DNA of 64,000 bases, taken from assembly GCA_027922465.2 (NCBI GenBank), contig BQMF02000579.1, positions 62,001-126,000 of the forward strand, given 5' to 3'. A model generated the notes under the pieces. It made no database searches and was not told the DNA's origin. It worked only from the letters and a program-made list of their open reading frames with translations. The stretch is from Turritopsis dohrnii. Lineage: Eukaryota; Cnidaria; Hydrozoa; Anthoathecata; Oceaniidae. Both the position numbers and the translations under genes were made by a program. Positions 13,501-24,126 of the stretch are shown in pieces (positions within the stretch are counted from its first letter, which is position 1; each line of letters begins with the position of its first letter).

Positions 13501-13833
13501 GAATCCACAAGACTAATATAACCGTATATCCAAACTCAAGAAATAGGTTTGAAAGGTAGGTATTGCTGTAACTTTAAATACACGTTTCACAGTTCCTATT
13601 AGCTCTTTGCTAAACATATTTTGAATCATTTTAGAATTCTGAACTGGCTTGGTAGTTTTAATCATAAATCACTAGATTTGAACCCAACTCCTCAGGGTGA
13701 CGACGAATATCGAATACAGCGAGATATGGAGATCAAGTTTGAGAAACAGAAAAAAAGGATGAAGAAACTACAGGAAGTCAATGAAGAGCAAAGTCGACTG
13801 ATTCGTAGAATTCTTGAACAAAGAGAAGCATGA
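1538..13833 (+). CDS. TRPA1-like ankyrin-repeat cation channel, 5' partial
   Basis: Exons: 1538-1712, 7049-7214, 7289-7541, 7631-7958, 8118-8314, 8476-8805, 8890-9282, 10588-11200, 13380-13555, 13635-13833. All joins keep phase across GT-AG borders. The first six exons encode a long run of ankyrin repeats (repeated TPLHxAA motifs). Exon 7 enters the first membrane segment (FYYFALLLYVVFVALI) and exon 8 encodes the remaining membrane core with the pore-region ITGEFDYDS motif. Exon 9 starts inside MNLMVGLAVGEI, the S6/TRP-box signature of the TRPA family (vertebrate MNLLIGLAVGDI). The last exon is a charged, probably coiled-coil tail ending in TGA. TRPA channels are plasma-membrane non-selective cation channels gated by irritants or temperature. 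The N-terminus is missing and no start codon is assigned. The first intron is 5.3 kb and filled with transposons. Confidence 0.9.
1987..2575. mobile_element. MITE with about 48-bp TIRs and TAA target duplication (PIF/Harbinger-like)
   Basis: The ends are inverted repeats starting AGGTRGATTTCCATAGAGC, extending through a block with GCGCTGTGGCGATAATATCG. Both sides are flanked by TAA (1984-1986 and 2576-2578), a TWA duplication as in PIF/Harbinger. An internal palindrome with AAGCTCCGTCGCAAAGT lies near 2398-2446. No transposase is encoded. It sits in intron 1 of the TRPA1-like gene. Confidence 0.8.
2980..3433 (-). mobile_element. short Helitron-like element, family 2, copy A
   Basis: On the minus strand the 3' terminus is a CCGCC-TT-GGCGG hairpin followed by CTAG and a flanking T. 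The 5' side reads TATATATATTAATACTCGA. It lies head to tail with the next copy. Shared internal blocks include GTTCAGCCTGCGTTG and TTCGATGACGTCAT. Confidence 0.6.
3434..3848 (-). mobile_element. short Helitron-like element, family 2, copy B
   Basis: Minus-strand 5' end TCTATATATTAAGATTCGA at 3848 after a flanking A. The 3' end has a decayed hairpin and CTCG instead of CTAG. It abuts copy A directly. A further fragment with GTTGTGTCAC is at about 32085-32145. Confidence 0.6.
4477..4885 (-). mobile_element. Helitron-like element (128-bp family), truncated copy
   Basis: It shares the left part of the 724 and 18490 copies (CTAG, then a decayed hairpin, then ACTGACTAATAATTTGATAC). It ends in a short GATAG tract near 4865-4875 without the tandem array. 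It is nested in the 4096-6021 element. Confidence 0.6.
5868..5945. repeat. about 22-bp tandem repeat
   Basis: About four imperfect copies of a unit containing GTATACACTGAATGTATG. Confidence 0.7.
6611..6770 (-). mobile_element. fragment of the CAGTGTGTTTC MITE
   Basis: Starts CAGTGTGTTTCATAATG after TA. It matches the reverse complement of the right half of the element at 12824-13301, including the block CAAAATAATTTTTACAT. Confidence 0.65.
8337..8405 (+). repeat. TTGTTA-type microsatellite
   Basis: Interrupted TTGTTA/TTGTTGTTA repeats lying in a TRPA1-like intron. Confidence 0.9.
9437..10365. mobile_element. 930-bp TIR element with TA target duplication
   Basis: Long imperfect terminal inverted repeats. 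The left starts GACATTTTCGGAAATTACG and the right, reversed, starts GACCTTTTTAGGAAATTAC. Both share GCAGATCTTGC, and flanking TA is present on both sides. The inner part carries several GCGCTTATT motifs (about 9730-9815 and 10140-10190), also seen near 25100 and 59900. It lies in the TRPA1-like intron before exon 8. Confidence 0.65.
11566..12821. mobile_element. fold-back element with about 220-bp inverted repeats
   Basis: The first and last about 220 bp are inverted copies: CTGTGTCCTAGAGAATTTCG at the left, and the matching CTCTGGGACACAG at the right. They share TTTTTACACCATTCGA. It lies in the TRPA1-like intron before exon 9. The left flank is TA, and TA follows the right end after two bases. 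Confidence 0.65.
12119..12540. mobile_element. nested element with about 57-bp inverted repeats
   Basis: TTAAAGTACGTTTCAAATG at the left is matched by CATTTGAAACGTGCTTTAA at the right. The homology runs on through GCACAGTTTTTATAAATGC. It lies inside the larger fold-back element, so it is the later insertion. Confidence 0.65.
12824..13301. mobile_element. MITE with CAGTGTGTTTC ends
   Basis: Inverted termini CAGTGTGTTTCAAAATG and, reversed from the right, CAGTGTGTTTCATAATG. TA precedes the left end. It directly follows the fold-back element, with only TA between them. The right half has a diverged copy at 6611. Confidence 0.65.
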
Positions 13834-14244
13834 TAACTGATTTAAAAGGTCACAAAAGAAACGCCAGAATGGGGAAGGATGGTAGACTCGGAGTCGTTCG
13901 TAAACGCTTATACAGTGTTATTGTTTGCTGATGCATCGTTAATCTGATCTAATTTATTTTTTTCTGTTCCGTAATTTCGTAATAAGAATATTTTAATGTT
14001 TTCCATTGTAAATGGAATTTTAAATATCAATGCTTTATGAACATATTTGGCCTCGTTTCTATGCATCTATTTTATTGTTTTATTGATATATTGTTTTTAC
14101 TGCAATTCACATTTATAATTGATATTGAACACATTCTACAACTTCTCATGTAAACTGCACTTGTTACCGAAAAAGTTGAATGATGTTTTAACAGAACTTT
14201 GGTGAAGATCTATTGCCAGCGGGCAAAATCGACAAAACTCACTG

Positions 14245-14332
14245 CCATGAAGAGAATTTTTATTGAAATAGTGTGTATATTTCTACAGAAACGCACTCTT
14301 TTTCAAAGACTGTTCCAAACATTTGCCAATTG
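14245..14332 (+). repeat. dispersed about 90-bp repeat, copy 1
   Basis: Contains GAGAATTTTTATTGAAATAG followed by a small palindrome around TTTCTACAGAAACGCACTC. Related copies are at about 35895-35985 and 54800-54885. Confidence 0.6.
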
Positions 14333-14504
14333 AGTTGTTGCAACTCGGTTATTGCTCTGCTTCTCAACTATTGCGGAAGAAGAAATTAGAAACTGATGCC
14401 TGTTGTTGTTTTTATTCGGGACAACCCGATTTCCGGGAAAATGTCGTCCGAGAATCATTTTAAGAGACTAGAGTAGACGAGTTCTGTCGTGAAAGTAAAT
14501 TTTC

Positions 14505-14640
14505 TTAAGAATGTAAATTTTGTTGAATATGAATAAAAAAGTTCTTGAACGTGAATAACAGTTTCTTGAACGTGCTTATAATTTTGTTGAATGTAAATAA
14601 AAATTTCTTGAATGTGAATGCAAATACGTATCTTGAATTT
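14505..14640 (+). repeat. degenerate about 25-bp tandem repeat
   Basis: Repeated units of the form TTCTTGAACGTGAATAA, with substitutions. It lies downstream of the TRPA1-like stop codon. Otherwise 13834-14790 shows no gene. AATAAA at about 14532 is a possible polyadenylation signal. Confidence 0.5.
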
Positions 14641-14879
14641 TGCTACAAATCATCAACCATAGTTTGATATTGGCGAACTTGTTACTACAGTTGGTGCAAG
14701 TGTTAAAATACCGGCATTTACGTGGAAAGCATCAACTGAGTGGGAACAAGATTGAGTCTACAAGAGCTATTGCCAATCGCGCCGTAGTAAAGTGGTTACC
14801 GCTCTCGTAATTCATGCAAAATATCGGGGTTCAATTTCCCTTGGCGGCGATTCACCATGCGCGAGTGAATGTACCATAG

Positions 14880-15345
14880 CGCCGGTGTCACCGGAAAAAA
14901 CTACTCCCTTAAAAAAGTTCTCCCCAGTACTTATTTACTGGGAAATAATTACTCCACAGTCATTATTTCCCAGGAAATAAGTACTCCTTCAGGAAATAAG
15001 TCCTTCTTATCGCAAGGAGGTATCAAAAAGTATACAAACAAGTCCGATCAAATTGAAAAGGAGATTTTCAATAAAGTTCTTTTTGTAATCTGTTTTATCG
15101 TAACAACAATGGGAATGGTGGGTATAAGTAGTAACGAAGTAGACCACAACTAGACAAGAATGAACAAGCGTACATTCCAAATTGGATTTCAATATTCAAT
15201 GGAATGGCTTCACAGGGAGTACTTTTTTCTTGACAGGAGTACATTTTTACTAGGTAATAAGTACTGGGGGAGTAATTATTTCCTAGGAAAAAAGTACTGC
15301 GGGAATACTTTTTTTCGGGGAGTACTTATTTACGGTTACACCGGG
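14880..15345. mobile_element. MITE built from AAGTACTCC-rich inverted repeats
   Basis: Terminal inverted repeats CCGGTGTCACCGG (left) and CCGGTGTAACCG (right, reversed). Both are followed by multiple AATAAGTACTCC-like blocks mirrored on the two sides. No coding sequence. Confidence 0.6.
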
Positions 15346-15437
15346 TCGACCCATGCCATGTTAGGGAAATTGGGTAGATAATAATAAACATTTTATTGCG
15401 GCACATCCACATTACATGGTTCTTCGTCCTAGTATAA

Positions 15438-16640
15438 ATTTTTATTTTTTTTGTTTTTTTTTTGTTACATATAAAAATAACTATTACAAAACTTTATAAA
15501 ACTGCAAGAGTTGTGCAATCGACTTATCCATTAGAGTTTCTCTTGAACTCGGTCAAAGTTTTACTTTCTCTGAAGGATTTTGGGAGGTCGTTTAAGATTC
15601 GGATCACGTCCTGTTGAAATGAGCAATGTTTATGTGTAGTTTCCAAAAGAATACCAACACTCTCTTGATTGTTCCTTAGCTTCCGTTTGTCAGCTTTAAT
15701 ATCCACTTAAAGATGCACTGGGAAGTGAACGTTGTATATAGCTTGATAAGTAAGACAAGCGATCGAGTAGGAAAAGCGTGCTTGGATTGGTAACCAAGCA
15801 GGTGTAGTTGCGTCTAGTGTTTTAGCATACTTCTTTAATAAAACACTAGCTGAAGCGTTAATAACTTTTTGCATCCGTTGTTTTAGATAATGAGGGGTGT
15901 CATTTATGACAGCAATACCATAATCTAGTTTACTTAAAACCAGTGCTACTACCAATCTTTTGCGTACTTGTTCCGGTGTGAATCTCTTTAAATTACGGAT
16001 AATTGACAGTGTGGAAAAGCATTCACGTACTGTGGAGTTGACAAGAATTTTTAATGTTTCCTGCTGCTGTAGCTTCACCTCTTTGCAATGAACTTCCAAA
16101 AAATCTTTATCTAGACCATGTATTCTCGATAGCCTTTGTGTATGGAAGAGCATAAATTTGGTTTTTCGATGGTTTAGGACTAGGTTTGATGTCTTTGACC
16201 AGGATAGAAGGTTTTCTACATCACTAGATATTAGTTTTGCTGTCTGATGAAGATTCTTGGGTTTACATTGGATGTAGATTCTCGTATCCTCGGCGTATTG
16301 TAAAGACGATGAGTGTTGCAGTTGCTGAGGTAGGCTAGCCATATATAAGTTGAAAATTACTGGTCCGAGGATCGATCTTTGTGGAACTCCGAGCCCTACT
16401 TCGAGTGTTTTCGATATTCTATCATCTATTTGCACAAAGTGCTGTCTTGTGCCAGTAGAGAAATGATTTCGATATGTCCATGTTGTTAAATTTCATCATG
16501 AGGGATTCCAAGTTGATGGTCTCAAATGACTTTGAATAGTCGGCGAAGACGGCAATGGTAATGATAGGTAGATGATACATCGGGTGTTGCAGGAGGTCAT
16601 CCAGATGAGCACAGGCGCTTGGTTGGGTTTGTGTCACTCA
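15438..16640 (-). pseudogene. 5'-truncated LINE reverse transcriptase remnant
   Basis: Minus-strand reading frames from 16637 down to 15524 encode the palm and C-terminal parts of a non-LTR reverse transcriptase. The A-box appears as FADYSKSFETI (normally FADFSKAFDTI). The B-box appears as GVPQRSILGP, with Arg in place of the usual Gly. The catalytic YADD has decayed to YAED. A frame change near 16430 and a stop near 15707 break it. The C-terminus keeps NDLPKSFRESKTLTEFKRN, typical of Jockey/CR1-like LINE ends. A poly(A) tail (T-rich on the plus strand) lies at about 15438-15465. Catalytic Asp loss plus frame breaks mean it is dead. Confidence 0.85.
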
Positions 16641-17186
16641 TGAGAGTGTCAAACACTTCGGAGCCTCCAAGCTAAACCGTGTCCCCTCCTGGAAAGCAGA
16701 TTCAATAGCAACTGAGTGAGGCTAGCCCCGTAAGACAATACCAAATAAACAAATAACATAAATAAAAAATAAATGTAAGAATTCACGTAGAACGAGTTAT
16801 TGGTGTAGTTAGACAAAAGTTTATTATGGTAGAAAGTACAATACCCATTAGCGTAGCCATGAAAAGACCTGGACAAGATCTACCTATTTTGCAAAAAATT
16901 ACCACCTGGGCATGTGCTGTCACTAAGTTGTGGTATTCAGTTGTTCCTAATGAGCAACTGGTTGTTAGACAAACTACAACGGCTTTTTTTAAAGCCACAT
17001 ATGTATAAAAAGCATTAATGGCAACTTACATAATTGATTGTGTCTTTTAAAAATCTTCTGTTTTCAGTTGCTGTTTAATTGGATCAAAGATGTCTGAAGA
17101 CAAAAATGGCTATTTTCATAGCCCACATATTTAAAAAAAACATTTTTTTTGGCAATATTTTATCAGAAATCAAGTTGGTTGATGTA
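16641..17186. other. no recognised gene
   Basis: Both strands carry short open frames of 60-75 codons without a recognisable domain. I see no supported feature. Confidence 0.4.
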
Positions 17187-17258
17187 TGCCCTGACCAGGG
17201 ATCGAACCTGGATTACTTGTGGTTAACACAAAGGCCTTACCAATTAGACGACCAGGAC
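17187..17258 (-). tRNA. tRNA-like gene with UAA in the anticodon position
   Basis: The minus strand folds as a 72-nt cloverleaf: 7-bp acceptor stem (GTCCTGG with TCAGGGC, two G-U pairs), 4-bp D stem (GTCT/AGGC), 5-bp anticodon stem with a 7-nt loop, 4-nt variable region, and a perfect 5-bp T stem with TTCGATC loop. Box B reads GGTTCGATCC. The central loop triplet is TAA. Leu(UAA) tRNAs normally have a long variable arm, which this lacks. It may therefore be a pseudogene, a SINE head or an odd tRNA. No T-run follows immediately; the first is about 50 nt away. Confidence 0.5.
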
Positions 17259-17629
17259 ATCAATATAGTGAGTTTAAATAAATAATTAACCGGAAGTAAT
17301 GTTTTTTCATAATTGTGGCTATAAAAATAGACGTTTCTCTTAATATTCACTCTTCCATAGAGCAATGATAAATATAATCATGATCGGTAGAAACAGTCTC
17401 CGGTGTTGCTTGGCTGAAATATTTACTGACAAGTTCTACAAGAATAACAGAATTGAAAAAGTGACTGATCCAAAACGACTCATCAAATGGTACATGTTGG
17501 AAGAAATGGTCCTTTTCTGTCCGTACAAAAAAAGGCACGACTTTATTTTAGTGATCCCCATTTGTGCTTGTACTTGAAAATAATATTGATGATTCTTTTT
17601 AAATTAACACCAGTTTCAGATTTTTCCAA

Positions 17630-18070
17630 GTAAAGTGAAGATGGTAATTCGACCCAGCAGGGACACGACGTCCCACTGACGCCGAAATTTGGTAACGTAA
17701 ATGTTGGTTACCGACCAACTTAAAAACAACGTCTTCTTGACGTATTTTTTCACTACATACCTAATTTACTAATTTACAACGTCGACAAAACGCTAGTAAA
17801 ACGTTGAGAAGTGACGTCTCTGAATTTACCAAAATAAGACGTCTTAACAACGTTGACTAAAGGTCTCAAATTTATGTACTTTTAGTGTCTTATTTACGAC
17901 GTAAATATTACGCAAAATTTGAAACCTGAAGATTACGTCATTTTTGCGACTATCATTGGACGTTCAAACGACGTCTTAAAACTACTATCATCCGACGTCT
18001 TTGTTTCAACTTACTGATAACGTCGTTAATATGTAAAAAAGTTACTTGATTCCAACGTTATAAAAGTTAT
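17630..18070. repeat. AACGTC/GACGTC-rich repetitive segment
   Basis: Begins near ACCCAGCAGGGACACGACG and contains more than a dozen ACGTC, GACGT or AACGT motifs, far above this genome's CpG background. A smaller segment of similar character is at 28925-29060. It looks like a decayed MITE, but I cannot define its ends. Confidence 0.45.
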
Positions 18071-18719
18071 TATTATTCAGGTCACGGCAACGCCGAGAAC
18101 TGTTTAATTACGGCTGTGGTGGCGCGAGGCAAGGCGAAATTTTGGCAAAAAGTAGATCCCCGACTGTATTTCTTACTATTATTACTTTTCTCTTCCAAAT
18201 TCTCAAAATGTTTATTCTGTAAATTATACGTACATTGTTTTCTTAAAATTCCGGCGTACTACTGCAGTGAAACCTCTATTAATGGTCACCTTCATACATT
18301 GGTCACCTTCTGTTAAGCGGCCAGAAAAGGAAGTCCCTGCCGAATTTATTGTCAAACTCTTATGATAAAACCTCCATACATCGGTCACCTCCAATCAACG
18401 GCCAAACGGCCACTTTCTATTGTCCCAATGTCTAATTTTACCTCTATTAACGGTCAAAAAAATCTTTATGCAAGCAAATGAAAAGAAAACTAGAAGCCAT
18501 TAGGCTTGAACAATTTCCGCATCAGCCCTTGAGAAAATTGCTTTAGGCTAATTTTCAAGATATCTGAATGACTTATACACTGACTAATAATTTGATACAG
18601 TCTGGAATTCATCAAATTACTCCCTTCTTTAATTTATTTAACTTAATCTTGACAGCTTTGCAATTCACTATGATGTTTCGGGGCCAGAAAAACAGTTCAC
18701 CAATACCTTGTGCATGATA

Positions 18720-19307
18720 TTTATTCATGAAAATTGAAGATTTTTCAAAATTTGGTCCAAATTTGGCCCAAATTGTCCAATTTTAGAAAATGACTGTCAA
18801 ATTTGAAATCAGCACCTTTCAATTGTAATACATGCAAAATTTCATGAAATTTGAAGAACTTTCGAAATTTGGTCCAAATTGTCCAATTTTAGTCAATTCT
18901 GACAAAATGACTGTCAAATTTGAAATCAGCACCTTTCAAATGTAATCCATGCAAAATTTCATGAAATTTGAAGAACTTTCGAAATTTGGTCCAAATTTGG
19001 CCCAAATTGTCCAATTTTAGTCAAATCTGACAAAATGATTGCCAGAATTGAAATCAGCACCTTTCAAATGTAATCCATGCAAAATTTTATGAAATTTGAA
19101 GAACTTTCGATATTTGGTCCAAATTTGGCCCAAATTGTCCAATTTTAGTCAATTCTGACAAAATGACTGTCAAATTTGAAACCAGCACCTTTCAATTGTA
19201 ATCCATGCAAAATTTCATGAAATTTGAAGAACTCTAGAAATTTGGTCCAAATTTGGCCCAAATTGTCCAATTTTAGTCAAATCTGACAAAATGATTGCCA
19301 GAATTAT
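18720..19307 (+). repeat. 128-bp tandem array, left part
   Basis: Repeats of a unit with AATTTGGTCCAAATTTGG and GAAATCAGCACCTTTCAA. Unit spacing is 117, 118 or 128 bp. The array resumes at 22203. Confidence 0.9.
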
Positions 19308-22202
19308 CATAGGCGGACCGAGACTTAGTCAACCTAGTCAGTGTGACTAGGTGAAAAACTCAGCTTCAAAATGTTTGTACTTCTTCTTTTTGTACGCACT
19401 TCCGCTCTCTCCTCGCGGCTTTCGTAAAAGTCGCTTATAACTGCGCTTTCTCCAGTCTTGGACAATTGTTCCTTTTGTGATTATGGAAACGGACCAGGCT
19501 AGTTCTTACTTAGTCATATAAAACCCAGGGTACATGTCAAACAGTGAAAATAATGGAATCCGAGGGAACCCAAGGTTTATTTTGACTATCTTGCATCCCA
19601 TAACTCTCTGTTTCTGACTATCTTGCATCCCACAACTCTCTGTTTCTGACTATCTTGCATCCCACAACTCTCTGTTTTTGACTATCTTGCATCCCACAAC
19701 TCTCTGTTTCTGACTATCTTGCATCCCATAAGGCCTCTCTGTGTAATAATTTCGCAAGAAAGAGTTCGGCCGAAGGCATTATCATCATAAACGTTTGTTC
19801 AGTCAAAAAAAATGGCATCCATAAGTTTCATAGAGCAAATGATGGGTAACGGCGACATTACCAAGTTTAGGTCGGTATTTGAAAAATTAAGGGAAGACTT
19901 AGAATAAAAACTGAAAACAAAATTTCGTCTGGAGAGGATTTTGAAGAAAAATTAAAGTCGAGATTAGTTCTCCATGATTTTACTGCTGAAAAGTTTATAC
20001 CAGACCGCTTACAATCTGAAAAGAAATTCATCACACTTCAGTAAGTATTAAATATTACAATTGTAGACAATTGACGGTTTTAAATGACATAAAATACAAA
20101 TATGTATTGTGTGATGAGTCGTGTATATATATAAATTGTTTATAAGCTTGTTTATTTTCTCATAATGTGAAAGACATTGTTGATAATGTGTTTGGTACAT
20201 CAAGTATGACAGATCAGATTAATGTTTCACTATGGTATGTAAGACGTGTACAAGTAAATAAAAGGATATTAGCTTTATTTTTATTATGATAATTTGATCA
20301 CCAGCAGACAGGTAACTGCTTGTTTAGTTCTGTATCCCTTGCTTTGGTAGGTTATAATTCTTTGGTTTACTCATTAAGAATTTTGACATTAGAATTATTT
20401 CTTAACAGTTCCTATTATGTTAAGCACCCTTGTGCATAAAACAGGCATTTCAAAAAGGGAAAGATAATTTCTATAATTATAAAAATCTGATGGGTTTATT
20501 GGTTTCACATTCTGCGTTAGACTCATGTAAACTTGTAGAAGATTTAATTAAAGAAGAGGCTCAAGTTTTACTAATGACAAGACTTGGTCAAGCTTTATGA
20601 CAATTCTTGGGTTGTCACCAGTCATCTGTAGGCCAATTAGTACCATTTACCCAGAATGTGGCACCGATAAGTTAAAATTTGTATTCAATCAAGTCATAAA
20701 TCCTAGAAGTGATGCCTTGTCAAATGGTAACATTCATTTACTATTCATGGTCGTAGTTTTTGCATTGATTGGCTAAACAATTTTAAGTGGCTTTTAAGTG
20801 CTTTTGTTTACCTTGTGTTCTCTTTGCTGATAAATTTCCTAACATGACACTTAAAAAGAAGAATCTACTTTTTCAAGCTGTCAAGGCCCAGCTCAAGTGC
20901 CTGTTCTTAGAATAAAAATCATGAAAAGGCATCAGTAGATGGTAAAAAATCTTTTCATCAATACGTCTCTTTTCATTTATCACACTTCTTAGTCAAGAAG
21001 CAAAGAAAGACAAATTTGTTCAACAAAGTAAGTAAGAATATCACCGAAAAAGCGAAACTGTTTATACTCATAATAGATATATACCATTTTTCTATGTGGA
21101 CGTCTTGATTCTGCTAGAGGCCAGTCATTGTTTGGCTAATATGCTCTACCTCTTGCAGGGAGTGTTATATTTTAAAATATATATATACTGGGTTTGATGG
21201 TATCAAAATGGCTCTGAGAATCCTTGGAATGTTACTTGTAAGATCTTGTGTATTCACATACGTGTGAAAGGATTTTAATCAAAGACAGCTTTACACAACA
21301 CTAAGTCAGCTGACAGGTCAAATGGCTTGTCATTCATGTATATATATTCACTAAGGATTTTTTGCGTATAATATCTAAGATCTTTGACAGGTTTTCCACC
21401 AAAAGATGGACTTTTTTTATTTATGTTCTGATAAACTTGATAAGGAAGATGAAATTTATTTGAATTAATCACCAGAAAAAAGATTACTTGTGTTTCTTTA
21501 ATTTCTAGTTTTTCTTATTTTCTTTTGTATCTATGGATACGAAGTTATTCATTACTCATTTTTATTTGAATTTCAACACTATGTTAATGTTTTTATTAAA
21601 TGCATGGTAGGATGTGTGTGATGGATGTGTGGAGGTTTTCCATAAAGTGTTAGCTTTCATAAAAGCTCATTTATCAAATGACTTTCTTAAATGTTGTATA
21701 TAATATGAAGGGTATATCATTTTAGTTTTAACACATGTATATAAATTTTTTTAACTTTGTTTAATTCGCTTCTTTCTTTTTGCCTAAATGTGTAAATCAA
21801 TGTGCTATGTTGCTGTCCATGTCTGGTTCCATATGCGAATCTAGGCATGCTGATGAAGCCTGATATTGGCAGAAACAGTGACTATGAGTGATTGATGTGT
21901 ATGTAACAAACGTCATGGTGTTTTCAATGTAGTTAAGTCAGTAGGCAAAGTGAATAAATATTCTGTTTTGCATGGACATCAGACTAATAAAAAATGACTT
22001 CTTTTTTCTGATCACCTTAATACCCTGTGAAAAGTCTCATAAATGTCTAATGCCAGCAGCCCAACAAGAATTGTAAGGTTTAGGCAACAAACTTTGTCGA
22101 GAAGCGCTACGACATTTTTCGGGAAATCCGGTTATCAATCGGGAGACATGAATGTTCCGATATTTTTTGACTAGGTGTCCCAAAATTCTCGATCCGCCTC
22201 TG
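19308..22202. mobile_element. hAT-like element inserted into the 128-bp array
   Basis: Ends are imperfect inverted repeats CATAGGCGGACCGAGA and CAGAGGCGGATCGAGA, of the CAGNGGCGGATC type common in hAT elements. The host array continues exactly across it, with GAATT repeated at both junctions (a decayed 8-bp duplication is possible). The interior shows a 32-bp tandem repeat and coding-like scraps: an ATG frame at 19811 that stops after about 30 codons, and a 50-codon open block at about 20445-20600. No intact transposase is visible. Confidence 0.65.
19583..19742 (+). repeat. 32-bp tandem repeat, five copies
   Basis: Unit starts TGACTATCTTGCATCCCA. Copies start at 19583, 19615, 19647, 19679 and 19711, nearly identical. 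Confidence 0.95.
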
Positions 22203-22490
22203 GAATTGAAATCAGCACCTTTCAAATGTAATCCATGCAAAATTTCATGAAATTTGAAGAACTTTCGATATTTGGTCCAAATTTGGCCCAAATTGTCCAA
22301 TTTTAGTCAATTCTGACAAAATGACTGTCAAATTTGAAATCAGCACCTTTCAATTGTAATCCATGCAAAATTTCATGAAATTTGAAGAACTTTCGAAATT
22401 TGGTCCAAATTTGGCCCAAATTGTCCAATTTTAGTCAATTCTGACAAAATGACTGTCAAATTTGAAATCAGCACCTTGTCTGAATTTCCC
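22203..22490 (+). repeat. 128-bp tandem array, right part
   Basis: Continues the array interrupted at 19307, in the same phase and with 128-bp spacing. Confidence 0.9.
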
Positions 22491-23529
22491 AATTTTAGTC
22501 AAACATGTCCTAAGTTTTCCTAGCATAGGTCAGTCATTAACTATTCTGAATAAACAAACAATCCGAAATCCAAACGGACTTTCCGAAAACAGCAAAAAAG
22601 TGTTACATAGATAGATAGATAGATAGAATGTGTAAACCAAACAATTTCCTACGCTTAAAAGCGCGGAAATTGAATAAAATAAAAAATTGTTATTTGCAAT
22701 GATCATTTTACAAAAATAAAGTCAAGTCAAGGAGCCTTATCTGTTGTAGATGATTTGAACAACTTTTGTGAAGCACTTATAGTAAGTGCTTTGAATATTG
22801 TCACACTACGACTTGAAGCACTTAGGCTCAATAATGTTGTGTTTATTTTGATCACGAATCATGCTTATGCCCCTCCCACCTCTCCCGACCAGCCTTTTTG
22901 ATAAAAAAAAGTATATTCATATAAAACCTCCATACATCGGTCACCTCTAATGCAACGGCCACTAAGCTGGGTCCCCAAAAGTGACCGCTATTACAGGTTC
23001 CACTTTACTGGCATTTGGATCGTTGAAAATACGTGGGGAACAAATTGTGAATGTTATAAAGTGAAGTCGAATAAAGGGGGGTCAAATTGCAATTTTTCAA
23101 ATTTTTCACCCCCAAAATCAAATTATTATCACCCCCCCCCCTGTTTAGGAACATGTTTTGCAATATCCACAATATCCATCCCCCAAAACATTGTTTTGTA
23201 CTATATAAAGTATAACTATACAAGACTTCTAATAAGAGTGCTTGCAGGAAAAAGCCAAAATGTTATCTCACATCCACAGTTTCCACCCCCACCCCAACTT
23301 TATTATCATTTTATGTAATTTTGGTAAAATTCCCTGTGGTGCATTTTATAATGAGAAAATAACGAAAATAAACAACAATATGAAAAACTACGAAAAACCA
23401 CAAGAAAAATCCAAAAACCACGAGAAAAACAAACAACTACGAGAAGAAACCATAACTTGTGTGATTACGATTACGATTTTGAATTCGAATACAAAACGAG
23501 AAAACTGTTACATAGAACTAGAGGTTCCT

Positions 23530-23880
23530 TGAGTGTTAAAACTATTTTCTTAAAATCTTAAGAAACACGTAAGAAACATTGTCAGGCTGAGATTAAGAAA
23601 CACAACTGATATATTTTTGAAGGAATGCTAATATAACAGGAAGTTACTCTTCCATATCGAAAAAAAAGAAAACAAATATATACAATAGTTAAAACTTACA
23701 TAAATGGTTGTAAACCTCTTTTTAACATCTTATATGTATATTCTTAGCTTAGTTATGTAATATGCGCCATGTTTCTAGACGTTTTTTCTAACTAAAATTT
23801 AAGAAACATCTAAGAAAAATTTCAGGCTCAAATCATGAAAATCTTAAGAAACATTGAGGCTGCCTGGGAAAACGTGTTTC
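23530..23880 (+). repeat. duplicated TTAAGAAACA block
   Basis: Two direct copies about 240 bp apart, each containing AAGAAACAC or AAGAAACAT and TTCAGGCT- or GTCAGGCT-like motifs. The rest of 23011-24120 is simple-sequence-rich and shows no gene. Confidence 0.4.
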
Positions 23881-24126
23881 TTAAAAAAAAAACGTGTATC
23901 GCTACACATTGTAACAGTTTTTACACAGTATCAAACATATATATATGTTGTAAAGTAACACAGGGTCTATTCCATCAAGGCAATTTTGAACGTTTTTGGA
24001 TCAACTGCTGGGAAGCAATGTACGTGTTGTGCACTTTTTTCTATTGGGTTTTCTGTAGCCAAAAATTTGGGAACATGGGATTCTACAGATGTTGATTTTG
24101 TTTATTAGAGTGACTTAACATTAACT

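Larger units (their letters stand above)
18490..22673 (-). mobile_element. non-autonomous Helitron/Helentron-like element, copy 2, interrupted
   Basis: The minus-strand 5' TC end (TCAATTTCCGCGC) is at 22673. The 3' AAGCC-TAAT-GGCTT hairpin plus CTAG is at 18490, followed by T. Inside is a tandem array of a 128-bp unit (about 18720-19307 and 22203-22490) and a GATA microsatellite (about 22605-22627). The array is split by the hAT-like element at 19308-22202. The element itself sits in the pogo-like element. Confidence 0.75.
18265..23010. mobile_element. pogo/Tigger-like element, interrupted
   Basis: The left end is CAGTGAAACCTCTATTAATG and the right end, reversed, begins CAGTAAAGTGG and contains AACCTGTAATAGCGGTCAC. 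These are the classic pogo/Tigger terminal sequences. Repeated CGGTCACCTC motifs follow inside both ends (about 18290-18460 and 22925-23000). The central 4.2 kb (18490-22673) is a later Helitron insertion. A short coding-like stretch at about 22770-22850 could be a transposase remnant. Confidence 0.6.

Noticed and set aside
23005..23532. Overlapping 72-122-codon frames on both strands
   Set aside because: Homopolymer C/G tracts and simple sequence keep the frames open; no domain.
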